Shown here: in pieces, positions 42,254 to 51,643 of the stretch
Layout: each line of letters starts with the position of its first letter
Numbering within the stretch: position 1 is the stretch's first letter
Assembly (NCBI RefSeq): GCF_003667225.1
Contig: NZ_RCOM01000006.1
Coordinates: 1-58,442 of the forward strand
Direction of reading: 5' to 3'
Source of the DNA: Kocuria rhizophila
Lineage (GTDB): Bacteria > Actinomycetota > Actinomycetes > Actinomycetales > Micrococcaceae
Length of the DNA stretch: 58,442 bases
The notes under the pieces: generated by a model
Databases searched by the model: none
What the model was told of the DNA's origin: nothing
The model's input: only the letters and a program-made list of their open reading frames with translations
Program-made: the position numbers and the translations under genes

Positions 42254-42829
42254 GTGAAGGCCGTTCCCCAGCGCAGCGCCGGCATCCTGATCACCATGGG
42301 AGCCATGGCCGCCCTCCTGGGCATGATCACCGTGCTGGTCCCCATGGGGACCGCCGTGGCGCTCGTGATGATCTGGGGCGCCTACGCCCTGATCGAGGGC
42401 GTCACCATGCTCGTCGCGGTGTTCCGCGGCAAGTCCGCGCACGGTCGTTGGATGGGGATCATGGCGGGCATCATCGGTGTGATCGTGGGCATCGCCGCCC
42501 TGATCCACCCCTTCGCCGGCGTGGCCACCTTCACCTTCCTGATCGGCATCTGGCTCCTGATCCGCGGCGTCGTGGATCTCGTGGCGGGCCTCAAGGGGAC
42601 CGCCGGGACGACGTCCCGCGTCTGGCTGATCATCAGCGCCGTCCTGTGGATCATCGGCGGCGTGCTGTTCATGGTCAACCCCGGGGTCGGCGCCCTCACC
42701 ATCACCCTGTGGCTGGGCATCCTGGCCATCGCGTGGGGCGTTGCCCTGGTCGTCGCCGGGTTCACCGTGCGCTCGCAGCGCAAGAAGATGGAGCAGGCGA
42801 ACGCCTCCGCGTCCCGCGCCGGCGTCTGA
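42254..42829 (+). CDS. HdeD-family (DUF308) membrane protein
   Basis: 191 residues from GTG 42254 with CGGAG 6 bases upstream. Six short hydrophobic helices arranged as three pairs, with Gly-rich repeats (GILITMGAMAALLGMITVL, GIMAGIIGVIVGIAALIHPFAG, ISAVLWIIGGVLFMVNPGVG) typical of HdeD. In enterobacteria HdeD is linked to acid resistance; elsewhere function is unknown. The spacing to the ClC gene is 43 bases. A GCGGCGTCGT core is at 42564. Confidence 0.88.
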   Translation: MKAVPQRSAGILITMGAMAALLGMITVLVPMGTAVALVMIWGAYALIEGVTMLVAVFRGKSAHGRWMGIMAGIIGVIVGIAALIHPFAGVATFTFLIGIWLLIRGVVDLVAGLKGTAGTTSRVWLIISAVLWIIGGVLFMVNPGVGALTITLWLGILAIAWGVALVVAGFTVRSQRKKMEQANASASRAGV

Positions 42830-42872
42830 CGGTCCTTTCCCTCTCCCTGCTGCTCCTCGAGGATCCCGCACC

Positions 42873-44057
42873 GTGTTCAGAACAACCGCGCTGACCCGCC
42901 GCTCCCTGGCCATCGCCGTGGGGCAGGGCATCCTCGGCGGTGCCGTGGCGGCAGGGATGCTCGGTCTGATGCACTCGCTCCAGCACGCGATCTGGAGCTC
43001 CACCGACGCCCGCTGGCTGATTCCGCTCATCATCCTCACCGGCGGTGCGATCCTGGCCGTCCTGCATCACTGGGCCGCGGATGAAGGCCTCATCGAGCAG
43101 GTCAGCGACGCCGCCGACCCCGTGCGCCTGCACCGGCGCCGCACCGCCTTCATGGCGCTGCGGGGCGTGGTGGCCGTGGGCTTCGGCGGAGCGATCGGAC
43201 CCGAGGCCAGCCTGATCGCGGTCATGGGGGAGATCTCCGCGCTCGTGACCACCCGGGTGGCGCGCAACGAGGAGGAGGAGCGCCTGATCGGGCAGACCGG
43301 CACCTCGGCCTCGCTCGGTGCCCTGTACGGGGCCCCCACGGGCTCCACCATGTTCGAGCCGGACCGCAAGGACAAGGCCGTGAACCTCGCGAACATCATC
43401 GCGGGCGCCGTGGGCTTCCTCAGCTTCCTGCTGGTCCACGACCTCTTCTCCGCACCCGGTGCCACGCTGGGACTGCAGCACGTGGACCTGAGCGTGCGGG
43501 ACGTGGCCGCCAGCGCCGTCGCCGCCCTGTTCGGTTCACTCCTCGCGCTGTTCTACATCGCCGTCCGCGGGCCGATCGGCGCCCTTGCGGCGAAGAGCAC
43601 CCGCCCCTGGGTGCGCATCATGGCGGGCACGGTCGTCTTCGCGGCGATGGCCACGGCGGTGCCGCAGATCCGCTTCTCGGGCCACGAGGACGTGGGCGGG
43701 GTGCTCGAGCTCGCGGCAGCGGGGGCGTGGTGGGCGCTGCTCGGCATCGCGCTGCTGAAGATGGTGGCCACCGCCATCAACCTCAACACGGGCTGGCTGG
43801 GCGGCGACTTCTTCCCGCTCGTCCTGGCGGGATCCGCCGTGGGGGTCCTGGCGTGCTCGTTCCTGGACCTGCCCGTGGAGGCGGCCGCCGTGGCGGGCAT
43901 GGCCGCCGCGGCCACCGTGGGGATGCGCAAGCCCACGGCAGTGTTCATCATCGTGGTACTGGTGAGCGGTGGCGTGGCGATCCCCGCGGCCATCATGGGG
44001 ACCGCCGTGGGCCTGATCTTCTACGCGATCACGCCGGATCCGGCGCCGGTGCACTGA
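42873..44057 (+). CDS. ClC-family chloride channel/transporter
   Basis: 394 residues from GTG 42873. GFGGAIGPEASLIAVMGEI carries the gating Glu of the GxEGP-type motif, and NTGWLGGDFFPLVLAGSAVG is the GxFxP filter region. ALYGAPTGSTMFEPD and the C-terminal AAAATVGMRKPTAVFIIVVLVSGG are also conserved. No CBS domain. Presence of the gating Glu suggests H+/Cl- exchange. It is next to HdeD, so the pair may act in acid or ion stress (inference). Ends 10 bases from a convergent gene. Confidence 0.87.
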   Translation: MFRTTALTRRSLAIAVGQGILGGAVAAGMLGLMHSLQHAIWSSTDARWLIPLIILTGGAILAVLHHWAADEGLIEQVSDAADPVRLHRRRTAFMALRGVVAVGFGGAIGPEASLIAVMGEISALVTTRVARNEEEERLIGQTGTSASLGALYGAPTGSTMFEPDRKDKAVNLANIIAGAVGFLSFLLVHDLFSAPGATLGLQHVDLSVRDVAASAVAALFGSLLALFYIAVRGPIGALAAKSTRPWVRIMAGTVVFAAMATAVPQIRFSGHEDVGGVLELAAAGAWWALLGIALLKMVATAINLNTGWLGGDFFPLVLAGSAVGVLACSFLDLPVEAAAVAGMAAAATVGMRKPTAVFIIVVLVSGGVAIPAAIMGTAVGLIFYAITPDPAPVH

Positions 44058-44067
44058 CCGGCGGAAC

Positions 44068-44796
44068 TCACTGCCGCTCGCGCTCGAACAGGGACAGGGT
44101 GCGCAGCATCTGACCCACGATGGGGTCCACCCCGTCCCGGTTCACCTCTTTCAGCTGGCGCATCTCGTGGTGCAGCGCCTCCATCTCGGTGTCCATGGCG
44201 GCGGCGGTGTCCGCGGCGCTGACCAGGCGCCTGCGGAGGTCCTCGGGGACCTCTCCGGCCAGCTTGTAGTGGATCTTGTGCTCCAGGCTGGCCCAGAAGT
44301 CCATGGCGATGGTGCGGATCTGCACCTCCACGGGCACCACTTCCACCTGGGAGGACAGGAACACCGGCACCTTCACGATCAGGTGCAGACTGCGGTACCC
44401 GCTCTCCTTGGGCTCCCGGATGTAGTCCTTCTCCTGCACGAGCGTGAGGTCCTCCTGGGAGCACAGCATGTCCCGGACCCGGTAGACGTCGTGGGCGAAC
44501 GAGCACGTGATCCGCACACCGGCGATGTCCGTGAGGTTGTCCTTGATCTCCGCGAGGCTGTTCAGACCGCGGGACTCCGCCTTGCGGTGCAGGCTGTCGA
44601 GGCCCTTGAGCCGGCTGCTGACGTGCTCGATCGGGTTGTAGTCGTGCACGGAGGTGAACTCCCGGCGCAGCACCCGGACCTTGGTCTCGATCTCGTCCAT
44701 CGCCGAGCGGTAGGTGACCACGAAGTGCTCCACCTCCTCGCGGGTGGCGTGGAAGCGCTCGAGGGCGTCGAGCACGGGGCTCTGGGGAGTGTCCAT
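44068..44796 (-). CDS. Small alarmone synthetase, (p)ppGpp synthetase (RelA/SpoT domain)
   Basis: 242 residues with a single RelA_SpoT synthetase domain and no HD hydrolase, TGS or ACT domain. Motifs: VSSRLKGLDSLHRKAE, DIAGVRITCSF, YIREPKESGYRSLHLIVKVPV (ATP/GTP binding), PVEVQIRTIAMDFWASLEHKIHYK (catalytic Glu in EVQIRT). Length and C-terminal helices match RelQ/YjbM-type tetrameric enzymes, which transfer pyrophosphate from ATP to GDP/GTP. No neighbour resembles a toxin-antitoxin partner. Confidence 0.92.
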   Translation of the reverse strand: MDTPQSPVLDALERFHATREEVEHFVVTYRSAMDEIETKVRVLRREFTSVHDYNPIEHVSSRLKGLDSLHRKAESRGLNSLAEIKDNLTDIAGVRITCSFAHDVYRVRDMLCSQEDLTLVQEKDYIREPKESGYRSLHLIVKVPVFLSSQVEVVPVEVQIRTIAMDFWASLEHKIHYKLAGEVPEDLRRRLVSAADTAAAMDTEMEALHHEMRQLKEVNRDGVDPIVGQMLRTLSLFERERQ

Positions 44797-44852
44797 GCGC
44801 TCATTATCGCCCGGTCAGCTGGGGGGACGGGCCCCGCGGGGTCGGGAAGCGG

Positions 44853-45161
44853 TCAGAACGCGCTGGGCTTGTCCTGGTGTCCCTCTGCGCGGGGGCGCCG
44901 TCGGTGACCCCTCCACCAGATGATCACGGCCGCAATCGTGGCCCCGACCCCAATGGTGAGAGCGAGGACGGCGATCACGATGTACCGGGCCTCCGTGATG
45001 GCACCTTCGTACGGTTGCGCGTCGGACCAGTCCAGGGCCAGGCGCACGAACACGGCTCCGAGCAGCCAGCCACCCACGAAGGTCAGGACGCTCTTCCAGC
45101 GGTGGTTCAAGGCGGCGCTCCGGACATTGACGGTTGGCAGGTCGGACGGTCCCCGAGTCAT
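44853..45161 (-). CDS. Small two-helix membrane protein, unknown
   Basis: 102 residues with two hydrophobic segments (SVLTFVGGWLLGAVFVRLALDW and YIVIAVLALTIGVGATIAAVIIWW) and a basic C-terminal tail (RGHRRRPRAEGHQDK). Ribosome site is weak. Not recognised. Lies between the alarmone synthetase and a larger membrane protein, all on the minus strand. Confidence 0.6.
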   Translation of the reverse strand: MTRGPSDLPTVNVRSAALNHRWKSVLTFVGGWLLGAVFVRLALDWSDAQPYEGAITEARYIVIAVLALTIGVGATIAAVIIWWRGHRRRPRAEGHQDKPSAF

Positions 45162-45207
45162 CCGGTTCGGGTGGGGGTCACGTGAGAGCGCGCCCGCCCA
45201 GGGGGCG

Positions 45208-46443
45208 TTAGGACCCGTCCCCGCGGCGTTTCAGCCGGTTCATCGCGTAGCCGAGCAGCGAGGGCGCCTCCTCGGGCTCGCGGGCCTCGGCGTTGCGCAG
45301 CCGGTCCTCGCGCTTCTCCTGGTGGCGCTGCAGGTGGTCCTCGTAGCGCTTCTGGTGCAGACGCTGCTGCTGCTGTTCCGCGGCCTCCGTCTGCGGGTCC
45401 CGGGCGGGGCCGCCGTTCGCGTCCACACGCGTGATCGGTGCGGTGGCGTCCGTGGGGGCGCGTTCCGCCTCCACCACGCGGGGCAGCCGCCGCCGGACCG
45501 CCTCCCGCTCGGCGCGTTCGGCCAGGCGCCGCTGGGACTTGCTCTGCCGCCGCGGTTCCGCGTACCGCTCCCGGATCTGCTCGATCACGGGCAGCTCGTC
45601 CGTGGTCTCGTACGGCTCCTCGTCGTAGCTTGTGTCCCCGCGGTACGACGCCGCCCGCTCCCGGCCGCGCGCGGGCGGCACCGCGGCGTCGTCGTCCGTG
45701 TAGTGGGAGACGCGCGGGGCAGGCTCCGTGTCGTAGGAGTGCTCCTGCAGGGGCGTGACACGCGGGACGGGGCCGGTGTCCACCACGAGCTCCGCGGGGG
45801 TCTCCCAGTGGGTGTCCGCGAAGACCCGGTGGCTGCGCCAACCACGGAACAACTTCCACCCCAGGTAGGCGATGCCCAGCAGCAGCACCGTGGCGGGTTC
45901 GCCGTAGCCGGTGGAGTAGTAGACGGTGGCCACGAGCAGCGCCAGGATGCCCACCACGAGCGGTGCGAGAGCCACGGGGGACTGCACGGGCAGCAGTCCC
46001 AGCAGGTCGCGGCTGTAGCGGCTGTCGTGGTGGCGGCCGTGCAGGGCGTGCGCACGGATCTTCACGCCCGGTGGCGTGTGCTCGGTGAGTTTCAGGACCG
46101 TGACGGGCGGTTCGTCCGGATCGTCCGGGTTGAGCACCACCGTGCGGGAACGCCCGGCGGCCAGCGCGGCGCGCTGCGTGGCGGTGGCTCCCGCCAGCAG
46201 CAGGTAGCCGCCCATGGCGAGCAGGACGTACGGCACGAGCACCGCCAGCGCGAGCGTCACCACCCGCCACACCCAGCCGACCTCACCCGCCGGGAAGTTG
46301 CGGAACTGCAGGGGCCCGTGGGTGAACCACAGCAGGCCGGCGCCCGCCACGAGCGCGCCCAGGCCGTTGAGCACCGCGTGGACGCGCAGGCGCGGCCAGC
46401 CGCGGGCCGAACGCGCGGCCCAGCGTTGCTCGCGTGTGCGCAT
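45208..46443 (-). CDS. Membrane protein with long charged cytoplasmic tail, unknown
   Basis: 411 residues from ATG 46443 with AGGAG 6 bases upstream. Four hydrophobic helices in two pairs (LNGLGALVAGAGLLW, VVTLALAVLVPYVLLAMGGYLLLAG; then ALAPLVVGILALLVATVYY, ATVLLLGIAYLGWKLFRG). From about residue 225 it is hydrophilic, ending in a long Arg/Glu/Gln-rich probable coiled coil (EQQQQRLHQKRYEDHLQRHQ and onwards). The tail includes an inverted pair of the dispersed repeat (45645-45697), coding TDDDAAVPP on one arm. Not recognised. Confidence 0.7.
   Translation of the reverse strand: MRTREQRWAARSARGWPRLRVHAVLNGLGALVAGAGLLWFTHGPLQFRNFPAGEVGWVWRVVTLALAVLVPYVLLAMGGYLLLAGATATQRAALAAGRSRTVVLNPDDPDEPPVTVLKLTEHTPPGVKIRAHALHGRHHDSRYSRDLLGLLPVQSPVALAPLVVGILALLVATVYYSTGYGEPATVLLLGIAYLGWKLFRGWRSHRVFADTHWETPAELVVDTGPVPRVTPLQEHSYDTEPAPRVSHYTDDDAAVPPARGRERAASYRGDTSYDEEPYETTDELPVIEQIRERYAEPRRQSKSQRRLAERAEREAVRRRLPRVVEAERAPTDATAPITRVDANGGPARDPQTEAAEQQQQRLHQKRYEDHLQRHQEKREDRLRNAEAREPEEAPSLLGYAMNRLKRRGDGS
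45645..45697. repeat. Inverted pair of the dispersed repeat
   Basis: ACGACGCCGC (45645-45654) faces the exact 15-base copy GCGGCGTCGTCGTCC (45683-45697), 28 bases apart, in the disordered tail of a membrane protein. The arms are in the opposite arrangement to the pair at 23655-23712. Confidence 0.7.
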
Positions 46444-46601
46444 GGGTGCTCCTGGGATCCCGGGGACGTGGGGGTGGTCTCAGGGTAAGCGGTGCGGCGG
46501 ACACGCACGAGGCACCCCGCGCGGGATGCCGGGGCGGGGTGTGCGGAGGGCCGAACCGGACGTCGGGCCGGGACCTGGCGTGCGCACCCTAGGATCGGTG
46601 C

Positions 46602-47882
46602 GTGGCCCGCTTCCTCCTCGACGTCTCGCCCGTGCGCGAGATCCCCGCCTTCCGCCGGCTGTGGGCGGGCTCCACGCTGTCCATGCTGGGCAGCCAGTTC
46701 ACGGTGATCGCCATCAGCCTGGAGGTCTTCGAGCTCACCCACTCCACGTTCGCGGTGGGGCTGGTGGGCGTGTTCGCGCTGGTGCCGCTGATCGTTGCCG
46801 GACTCTACGGCGGGTCCATCGGGGACGCCCACGACCGCCGGCTGGCCGGGCTGTGGACCACCGTGGGACTGTTCGCCATGACCGTGGCGCTCGCCGCGCA
46901 CGCGTGGCTGGACGTCCGCAGCGTGGGGGTGCTCTACGCCATCGTGTCCCTGCACTCCTTCGCACAGGGGCTGGGCCAGCCCGTGCGTGGCGCGATCGTC
47001 CCCCGCCTGGTGCCCGCCCGCCAGCTGCCCGCCGCCAACGCGCTGTTCCAGCTGACCATGGGCTCGTGCCTCATGGTGGGGCCGCTGCTCGGCGCGTTCA
47101 CGGTGGCCGGTCTGGGCTTCGCATGGGCCTACACCCTGGACGCCCTGAGCTTCGCGGTGAGCCTGTGGGCCATGTACAAGCTCCCGCCGCTGCCGCCCGA
47201 TCCCGGGGAGGGCGGTGCCACCAGGGCGGGGTTCCGCTCCGTGGTGGAGGGCTTCCGCTTCCTGGCCACCCGCCCGAACCTGCGCATGACCTTCCTGCTG
47301 GACATCGCCGCCATGGTGTTCGCGATGCCGCGCGTCCTGTTCCCCGTGCTCGGTGCGTCCGTGCTGGGCGGGGACCAGCTCACGGTTGGGCTGCTCACCG
47401 CGTCCCTGGCCGCGGGGTCCGTGATCGCGGGCGTGTTCTCAGGAACATTCATACGCATCAATCATCACGGCCGGGCCTGCGCCGCGGCAGTGGCCGGCTG
47501 GGCGGTCTGCATCATGGCGTTCGGCGCGGTGGTGCTGCTCGCGTCCCGGGGTGCGGGGGCGGACACCGCCTGGCCCCTGGCGCTCGCCTGCGCGACCCTC
47601 GTGGCCGCCGGGGTCATGGACTCCGTGTCCATGCTCTTCCGCACCACCATCCTGCAGGCCGCCACCCCGGACGCCCTGCGCAGCCGGCTGCAGGGCATCT
47701 TCATCGTGGTGGTCGCCGGAGGACCACGTCTGGGTGACGCCGTGCTGGGCGCCGGCGGTCAGCTGCTCGGCCCGGGCTGGGCCGCCCTCGGCGGAGCGGC
47801 CGTGTGCATGGTCCTCGTGCTGATCCTGGTGCGTGCGTTCCCCGGCTTCCTGCGCTACGACGCGCGCGACCCGCAGCCCTGA
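46602..47882 (+). CDS. MFS exporter (EntS/MFS_3-like)
   Basis: 426 residues from GTG 46602; AGGA lies about 8 bases upstream. FRRLWAGSTLSMLGSQFTVIAISLEVFELTHS at helix 1 and GLYGGSIGDAHDRRLAGLWT in loop 2-3 are typical of the EntS-like group that exports siderophores or drugs. SLHSFAQGLGQPVRGAIVPRLVPARQLPAANAL is the next conserved block. No siderophore genes nearby. The next gene, 54 bases downstream, is a MATE exporter; a shared transcript is possible. Confidence 0.88.
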   Translation: MARFLLDVSPVREIPAFRRLWAGSTLSMLGSQFTVIAISLEVFELTHSTFAVGLVGVFALVPLIVAGLYGGSIGDAHDRRLAGLWTTVGLFAMTVALAAHAWLDVRSVGVLYAIVSLHSFAQGLGQPVRGAIVPRLVPARQLPAANALFQLTMGSCLMVGPLLGAFTVAGLGFAWAYTLDALSFAVSLWAMYKLPPLPPDPGEGGATRAGFRSVVEGFRFLATRPNLRMTFLLDIAAMVFAMPRVLFPVLGASVLGGDQLTVGLLTASLAAGSVIAGVFSGTFIRINHHGRACAAAVAGWAVCIMAFGAVVLLASRGAGADTAWPLALACATLVAAGVMDSVSMLFRTTILQAATPDALRSRLQGIFIVVVAGGPRLGDAVLGAGGQLLGPGWAALGGAAVCMVLVLILVRAFPGFLRYDARDPQP

Positions 47883-47936
47883 TCCTCCCGGGACCGCCCG
47901 TGGGCACTGACCGCGGGCCCCGCCTACCCTGGAGCG

Positions 47937-49346
47937 GTGCCCTCATCCCCCGCGCAGCAGCCCACGCCCGACGACGCCGCAGAGGCCGACCCCGCGGCGT
48001 CGGCACCCTCCCGCGCCCCGGGCCTGAACCGGCAGATCCTCGCGCTCGCCGTGCCCGCGTTCGGGGCGCTGATCGCGGAGCCGCTGTTCCTGCTCGCGGA
48101 CTCGGCGATCATCGGGCACCTGGGCACCGCCGAGCTCGCGGGTGTGGGGATCGCCTCCACCCTGGTGCAGACCGTGGTGGGGCTCATGGTGTTCCTGGCC
48201 TACAGCACCACACCGGCGGTGGCACGCCACCTCGGGGCCGGACGGATGGCGGACGCCCTGCGCGTGGGTCGGGACGGACTGTGGACCGCCGCGGGCCTGG
48301 GCGTGGTGCTGGCGGCCGTCGGCGCGGTGGTGATGCGGCCCCTGCTGCGCGCGATGGGTGCGCAGGGGGAGGTGCTGGACCACGCGACGTCGTACGCGCT
48401 GTGGTCCCTGCCCGGCCTGGTGGCCATGCTGATCGTCCTCGCGTCGGTGGGGGTGCTGCGCGGGCTGCAGGACACCACCACCCCGCTGCTCGTCGCCGGT
48501 GTGGGTGCAGCCGTGAACGCCGGGCTGAACTTCGCCCTGGTCTACGGCGCGGACCTGGGGGTGGCCGGCGCGGCGATCGGCACCAGCATCACCCAGTGGG
48601 GCATGGCCCTGACCTACCTGGTGATGCTGGGGCGCCGGTTCCGTGCGGAGGGCGTGGCGGTGCGGACAAGCTGGGGCGGGATCCGGGGGCACCTGACGGT
48701 GGGCTCGTGGCTCATGCTGCGCACCCTGTCCCTGCGCGTGGCGATCCTCTCCACCGTGGTGGTGGCCACCGCCCAGGGCGCGGAGAACCTGGCCGCGTAC
48801 CAGCTGACGATGACCATCTTCAACTTCCTGGCCTTCGCCCTGGACGCGCTCGCCATCGCCGCTCAGGCGCTGCTCGGCAAGGAGCTGGGCGCCCGGGACG
48901 TGAGCCGCCAGCAAGACCGGGATGCCGTGCGGCTGCTCATGCGGCGGCTGCTGCGCTGGGGGCTCGGCTTCGGCGTGGTCACCGGGCTGCTGGTGGGTGT
49001 GCTGGGCCCGCGGCTGGGGTTCCTGTTCACGGACTCGCAGGACGTGCAGGCACTGTTCGGTGTCTCCCTGCTGGTGGTCGCCGTGGGCCAGCCGGTCGCG
49101 GCGTTCGTGTTCGTGCTCGACGGCGTGCTGATCGGCGCCGGGGACGCCCGCTACCTGGCCCTGGCCGGGGTCGTGAACCTGGTGGTCTACCTCCCGCTGC
49201 TGTGGGCCGTGGCCCAGTGGGGCGGCACCGGAGCGGCCGGGGCGGTGTGGCTGTGGCTCGCATACGCCGGCGGCTACACGGGTGCCCGTGCCGCCACCCT
49301 GGGCTGGCGCATCCGCGGTTCGCGCTGGATGCTCGCCATGGCGTGA
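47937..49346 (+). CDS. MATE-family efflux transporter (DinF-like)
   Basis: 469 residues from GTG 47937. Twelve helices; the first, ILALAVPAFGALIAEPLFLLADSAIIGHLGTAELAGVGIA, is the DinF/NorM signature and VVATAQGAENLAAYQLTMTIFNFLAFALDALAIAAQALLGKELG starts the second half. Family members exchange Na+ or H+ for cationic drugs or oxidative by-products. About 28 disordered residues precede the first helix and include PDDAAEADPAA from a dispersed-repeat core (47971). Confidence 0.9.
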   Translation: MPSSPAQQPTPDDAAEADPAASAPSRAPGLNRQILALAVPAFGALIAEPLFLLADSAIIGHLGTAELAGVGIASTLVQTVVGLMVFLAYSTTPAVARHLGAGRMADALRVGRDGLWTAAGLGVVLAAVGAVVMRPLLRAMGAQGEVLDHATSYALWSLPGLVAMLIVLASVGVLRGLQDTTTPLLVAGVGAAVNAGLNFALVYGADLGVAGAAIGTSITQWGMALTYLVMLGRRFRAEGVAVRTSWGGIRGHLTVGSWLMLRTLSLRVAILSTVVVATAQGAENLAAYQLTMTIFNFLAFALDALAIAAQALLGKELGARDVSRQQDRDAVRLLMRRLLRWGLGFGVVTGLLVGVLGPRLGFLFTDSQDVQALFGVSLLVVAVGQPVAAFVFVLDGVLIGAGDARYLALAGVVNLVVYLPLLWAVAQWGGTGAAGAVWLWLAYAGGYTGARAATLGWRIRGSRWMLAMA

Positions 49347-49441
49347 GGGCAGGGCATCACCGCAATGGGCCCGCGGGAGCTGCGGAGACGTCCGGGAGGT
49401 GCCGTCGCGTGGAGGTACGGCGGGGCAGAGCGCCGGGCCGA

Positions 49442-49451
49442 GCGGCGTCGT
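49442..49451 (+). repeat. Dispersed repeat core GCGGCGTCGT
   Basis: Intergenic, between the MATE and Usp genes; the 181-base spacer holds nothing else that I recognise. Confidence 0.6.
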
Positions 49452-49527
49452 GCGCCGGGGCCCGTGAGCGCCGGGATCACGCGTGGTGAACCGTTCCGTT
49501 CCCAGCTCACGGGACTACTGTTAAGGC

Positions 49528-50517
49528 ATGAACAAAGACGTTCGCAACACCTCGTCCACCGCTCCCGTCCTCGTGGGCATCGACGGATCGGAGATCGCCC
49601 TGCGGGCTCTCGACCGCGCGCTAGCGGAGGCCCGTGCCCGCAACGTGGGCGTGCGCCTGATCGGCGCGTTCCCCGTGGCCATCGTGGGGGAGCCCGAACT
49701 GGAGGCCCGCTACCGGGACGCCGTCAGCCAGGAGTGCGAGAACAACCTGCTGGCCGCCGTGGAGCACGCCCGGCAGCAGGATCCGGAGGTCCCGCTCGAC
49801 ACGGTCACCGCCGAGGGCGACGCCGCCCGCTCCGTGCTGCGCGCCGCCAAGGACTGCTCCCTGGTGGTCATGGGCAAGCGCGGCCGGGGAGGTGCCCTGC
49901 GCGGCCGCCTGGGCTCGGTCTCCAACGCGGTGGCCGCCCACAGCCCCGTTCCCGTGATCGTGGTCCCGCCCGGGGCGCAGCAGGACTCCTCGGACCAGGA
50001 GCAGGCACGCTCCGAGGCGCAGGAGGCACAGGACGTCCAGCTCACCGGGCAGCAGGACAAGGCGCGCGTCTCCGCGTCCGAGACGGACTTCTCCGGGACC
50101 GTGGTGGTGGGCATGGACGCCGCCGGGGACGAGAACCCCGCGGTGGCCCAGGCCATCGAGTACGCCACGTCCCACGGGCTGGGGCTCAGCCTGGTGACCG
50201 TGAACGGCGCGCTGTCCGGGACGCCCGAGTGGTTCCAGGACCAGTACAACCAGACCTACTACTTCGAGGAGTCCCTCAAGAAGCTCTCGGCGCTGGCGCG
50301 CAGCATCGCGGAGCGGGCACCGGGTGTGCAGGTCTCGGACTACGCGTTCCTGGGCCGGCCGGGGCGCGTGCTCGTGCAGGCCTCCCGCACCGCGGAACTC
50401 GTGGTGGTGGGTTCTCGCGGGGTCGGCGGGTTCACCGGCCTGCTCATGGGCTCCGTGTCCCAGGCCGTGCTGACCGGCGCCGCCGGACCCGTGATGGTGG
50501 TCCCCAGCAAGCGCTGA
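49528..50517 (+). CDS. Universal stress protein, two domains, copy 1
   Basis: 329 residues. Two Usp domains, each with the ATP-binding G-2X-G-9X-G(S/T) motif intact: MGKRGRGGALRGRLGSVSNAV near residue 115 and VGSRGVGGFTGLLMGSVSQAV near 295. The linker is acidic and Gln-rich (SSDQEQARSEAQEAQ). ATP-binding Usps of this kind are linked to dormancy and oxygen or starvation stress in actinobacteria. The next gene, 51 bases downstream, is a paralogue. Confidence 0.93.
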   Translation: MNKDVRNTSSTAPVLVGIDGSEIALRALDRALAEARARNVGVRLIGAFPVAIVGEPELEARYRDAVSQECENNLLAAVEHARQQDPEVPLDTVTAEGDAARSVLRAAKDCSLVVMGKRGRGGALRGRLGSVSNAVAAHSPVPVIVVPPGAQQDSSDQEQARSEAQEAQDVQLTGQQDKARVSASETDFSGTVVVGMDAAGDENPAVAQAIEYATSHGLGLSLVTVNGALSGTPEWFQDQYNQTYYFEESLKKLSALARSIAERAPGVQVSDYAFLGRPGRVLVQASRTAELVVVGSRGVGGFTGLLMGSVSQAVLTGAAGPVMVVPSKR

Positions 50518-50568
50518 GCCCGCTCCAGCACATTCCCCTTCCCGATCGAGACAAGCAGGTGCAGATTC

Positions 50569-51459
50569 ATGACACAGAACATCGTGGTGGCGTACGACGG
50601 CTCCGACCACAGTGAGCGCGCCCTGGACTGGGCGATCGCGGAGTCCCAGCAGCGGCAGCTGCCCGTGAAGATCGTGCTCTCCACGGGGCGCCAGACCGGG
50701 CTGGACCAGTCCCTCTACGGGGCCTTCGCGGAGGCTCTGCAGGAGGAGTCGGAGAAGCTCGCCAAGCACGCCGTGGAGAAGGCGAGGACCGCGGGAGTCA
50801 CCGCCCAGGGCATCATCGAGCGCGGCGACGCCGCCGGGGTCATCGTCTACGAGGCGCAGGACGCCGCCATGGTGGTCATGGGCAAGCGCGGCCACCACGG
50901 GGTGCGCGGCCGGGTGGGCTCGGTCTCCGCGGCCGTGGCCTCCCACGCCAAGGCCCCGGTGGTCATCCTCCCGGAGAGCTGGGACCCCGAGGCGCGCGAG
51001 TCCCGTCCCGAGGGTGAGAGTTTCACGGGCTGCGTGGTGGTGGGTGTGGACAAGCTGGGCGCCAAGAACGCCGCGGTGCCGCTGGCCGCCCGCTACGCCG
51101 CGGAGCACGGCCTCACGCTCGCGGTGGTCAGCGTGGTCCCCACCACCAGCTACCTGCCCATGAACTCCTACGAGCTGGACCGCGCCGTCCAGGAGCAGCT
51201 CAAGGCACCGGCCCAGGAGCTCACGGAGTCCGTGGCGCAGGAGCTGCGCGGAGACTTCCCGGACCTGGAGATCGTCACGCGCGTGCTGGACGGGCGCCCC
51301 GCGGACGCACTCGTGGACGCCTCGCACACCGCGGACCTCATGGTCATGGGCACGCGCGGCTACGGCGGCTTCCGCGGTCTGCTCATGGGTTCCGTCTCCC
51401 AGGCGGTGCTGGCGGACGCGGACTCCCCGGTGATGGTGGTTCCCGGCGCACGCAGCTGA
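50569..51459 (+). CDS. Universal stress protein, two domains, copy 2
   Basis: 296 residues. Two Usp domains (IVVAYDGSDHSERALDWAI...MGKRGHHGVRGRVGSVSAAV and VVVGVDKLGAKNAAVPLAA...MGTRGYGGFRGLLMGSVSQAV), both with intact nucleotide-binding motifs. Shares the end LLMGSVSQAVL with copy 1, so they are tandem duplicates in one operon, closed by a strong hairpin at 51488. Confidence 0.93.
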   Translation: MTQNIVVAYDGSDHSERALDWAIAESQQRQLPVKIVLSTGRQTGLDQSLYGAFAEALQEESEKLAKHAVEKARTAGVTAQGIIERGDAAGVIVYEAQDAAMVVMGKRGHHGVRGRVGSVSAAVASHAKAPVVILPESWDPEARESRPEGESFTGCVVVGVDKLGAKNAAVPLAARYAAEHGLTLAVVSVVPTTSYLPMNSYELDRAVQEQLKAPAQELTESVAQELRGDFPDLEIVTRVLDGRPADALVDASHTADLMVMGTRGYGGFRGLLMGSVSQAVLADADSPVMVVPGARS

Positions 51460-51464
51460 CGCGC

Positions 51465-51474
51465 ACGACGCCGC
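51465..51474 (-). repeat. Dispersed repeat core after the Usp stop
   Basis: ACGACGCCGC starts five bases past the stop codon of the second Usp gene. Confidence 0.6.
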
Positions 51475-51487
51475 ACTGCGGGCTCTC

Positions 51488-51522
51488 GCGGGCCGGTTCC
51501 CTGGACCAGGGGGCCGGCCCGC
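51488..51522 (+). terminator. Long hairpin terminator after the Usp pair
   Basis: GCGGGCCGG/CCGGCCCGC plus inner CCCTGG/CCAGGG joined by two T-G pairs, a 17-bp stem with a minimal loop. Confidence 0.8.
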
Positions 51523-51643
51523 GGTCCTGTCCTCCGTGCGCCGCGCCGAAGGACTTCCCGATGTGGCCCGGGACACGACGCGCACGTAGCCTGGACGGCA
51601 CGAAGCGGCGCACCGCGCCGGAGACCGAGCCCGGGAGGATCCC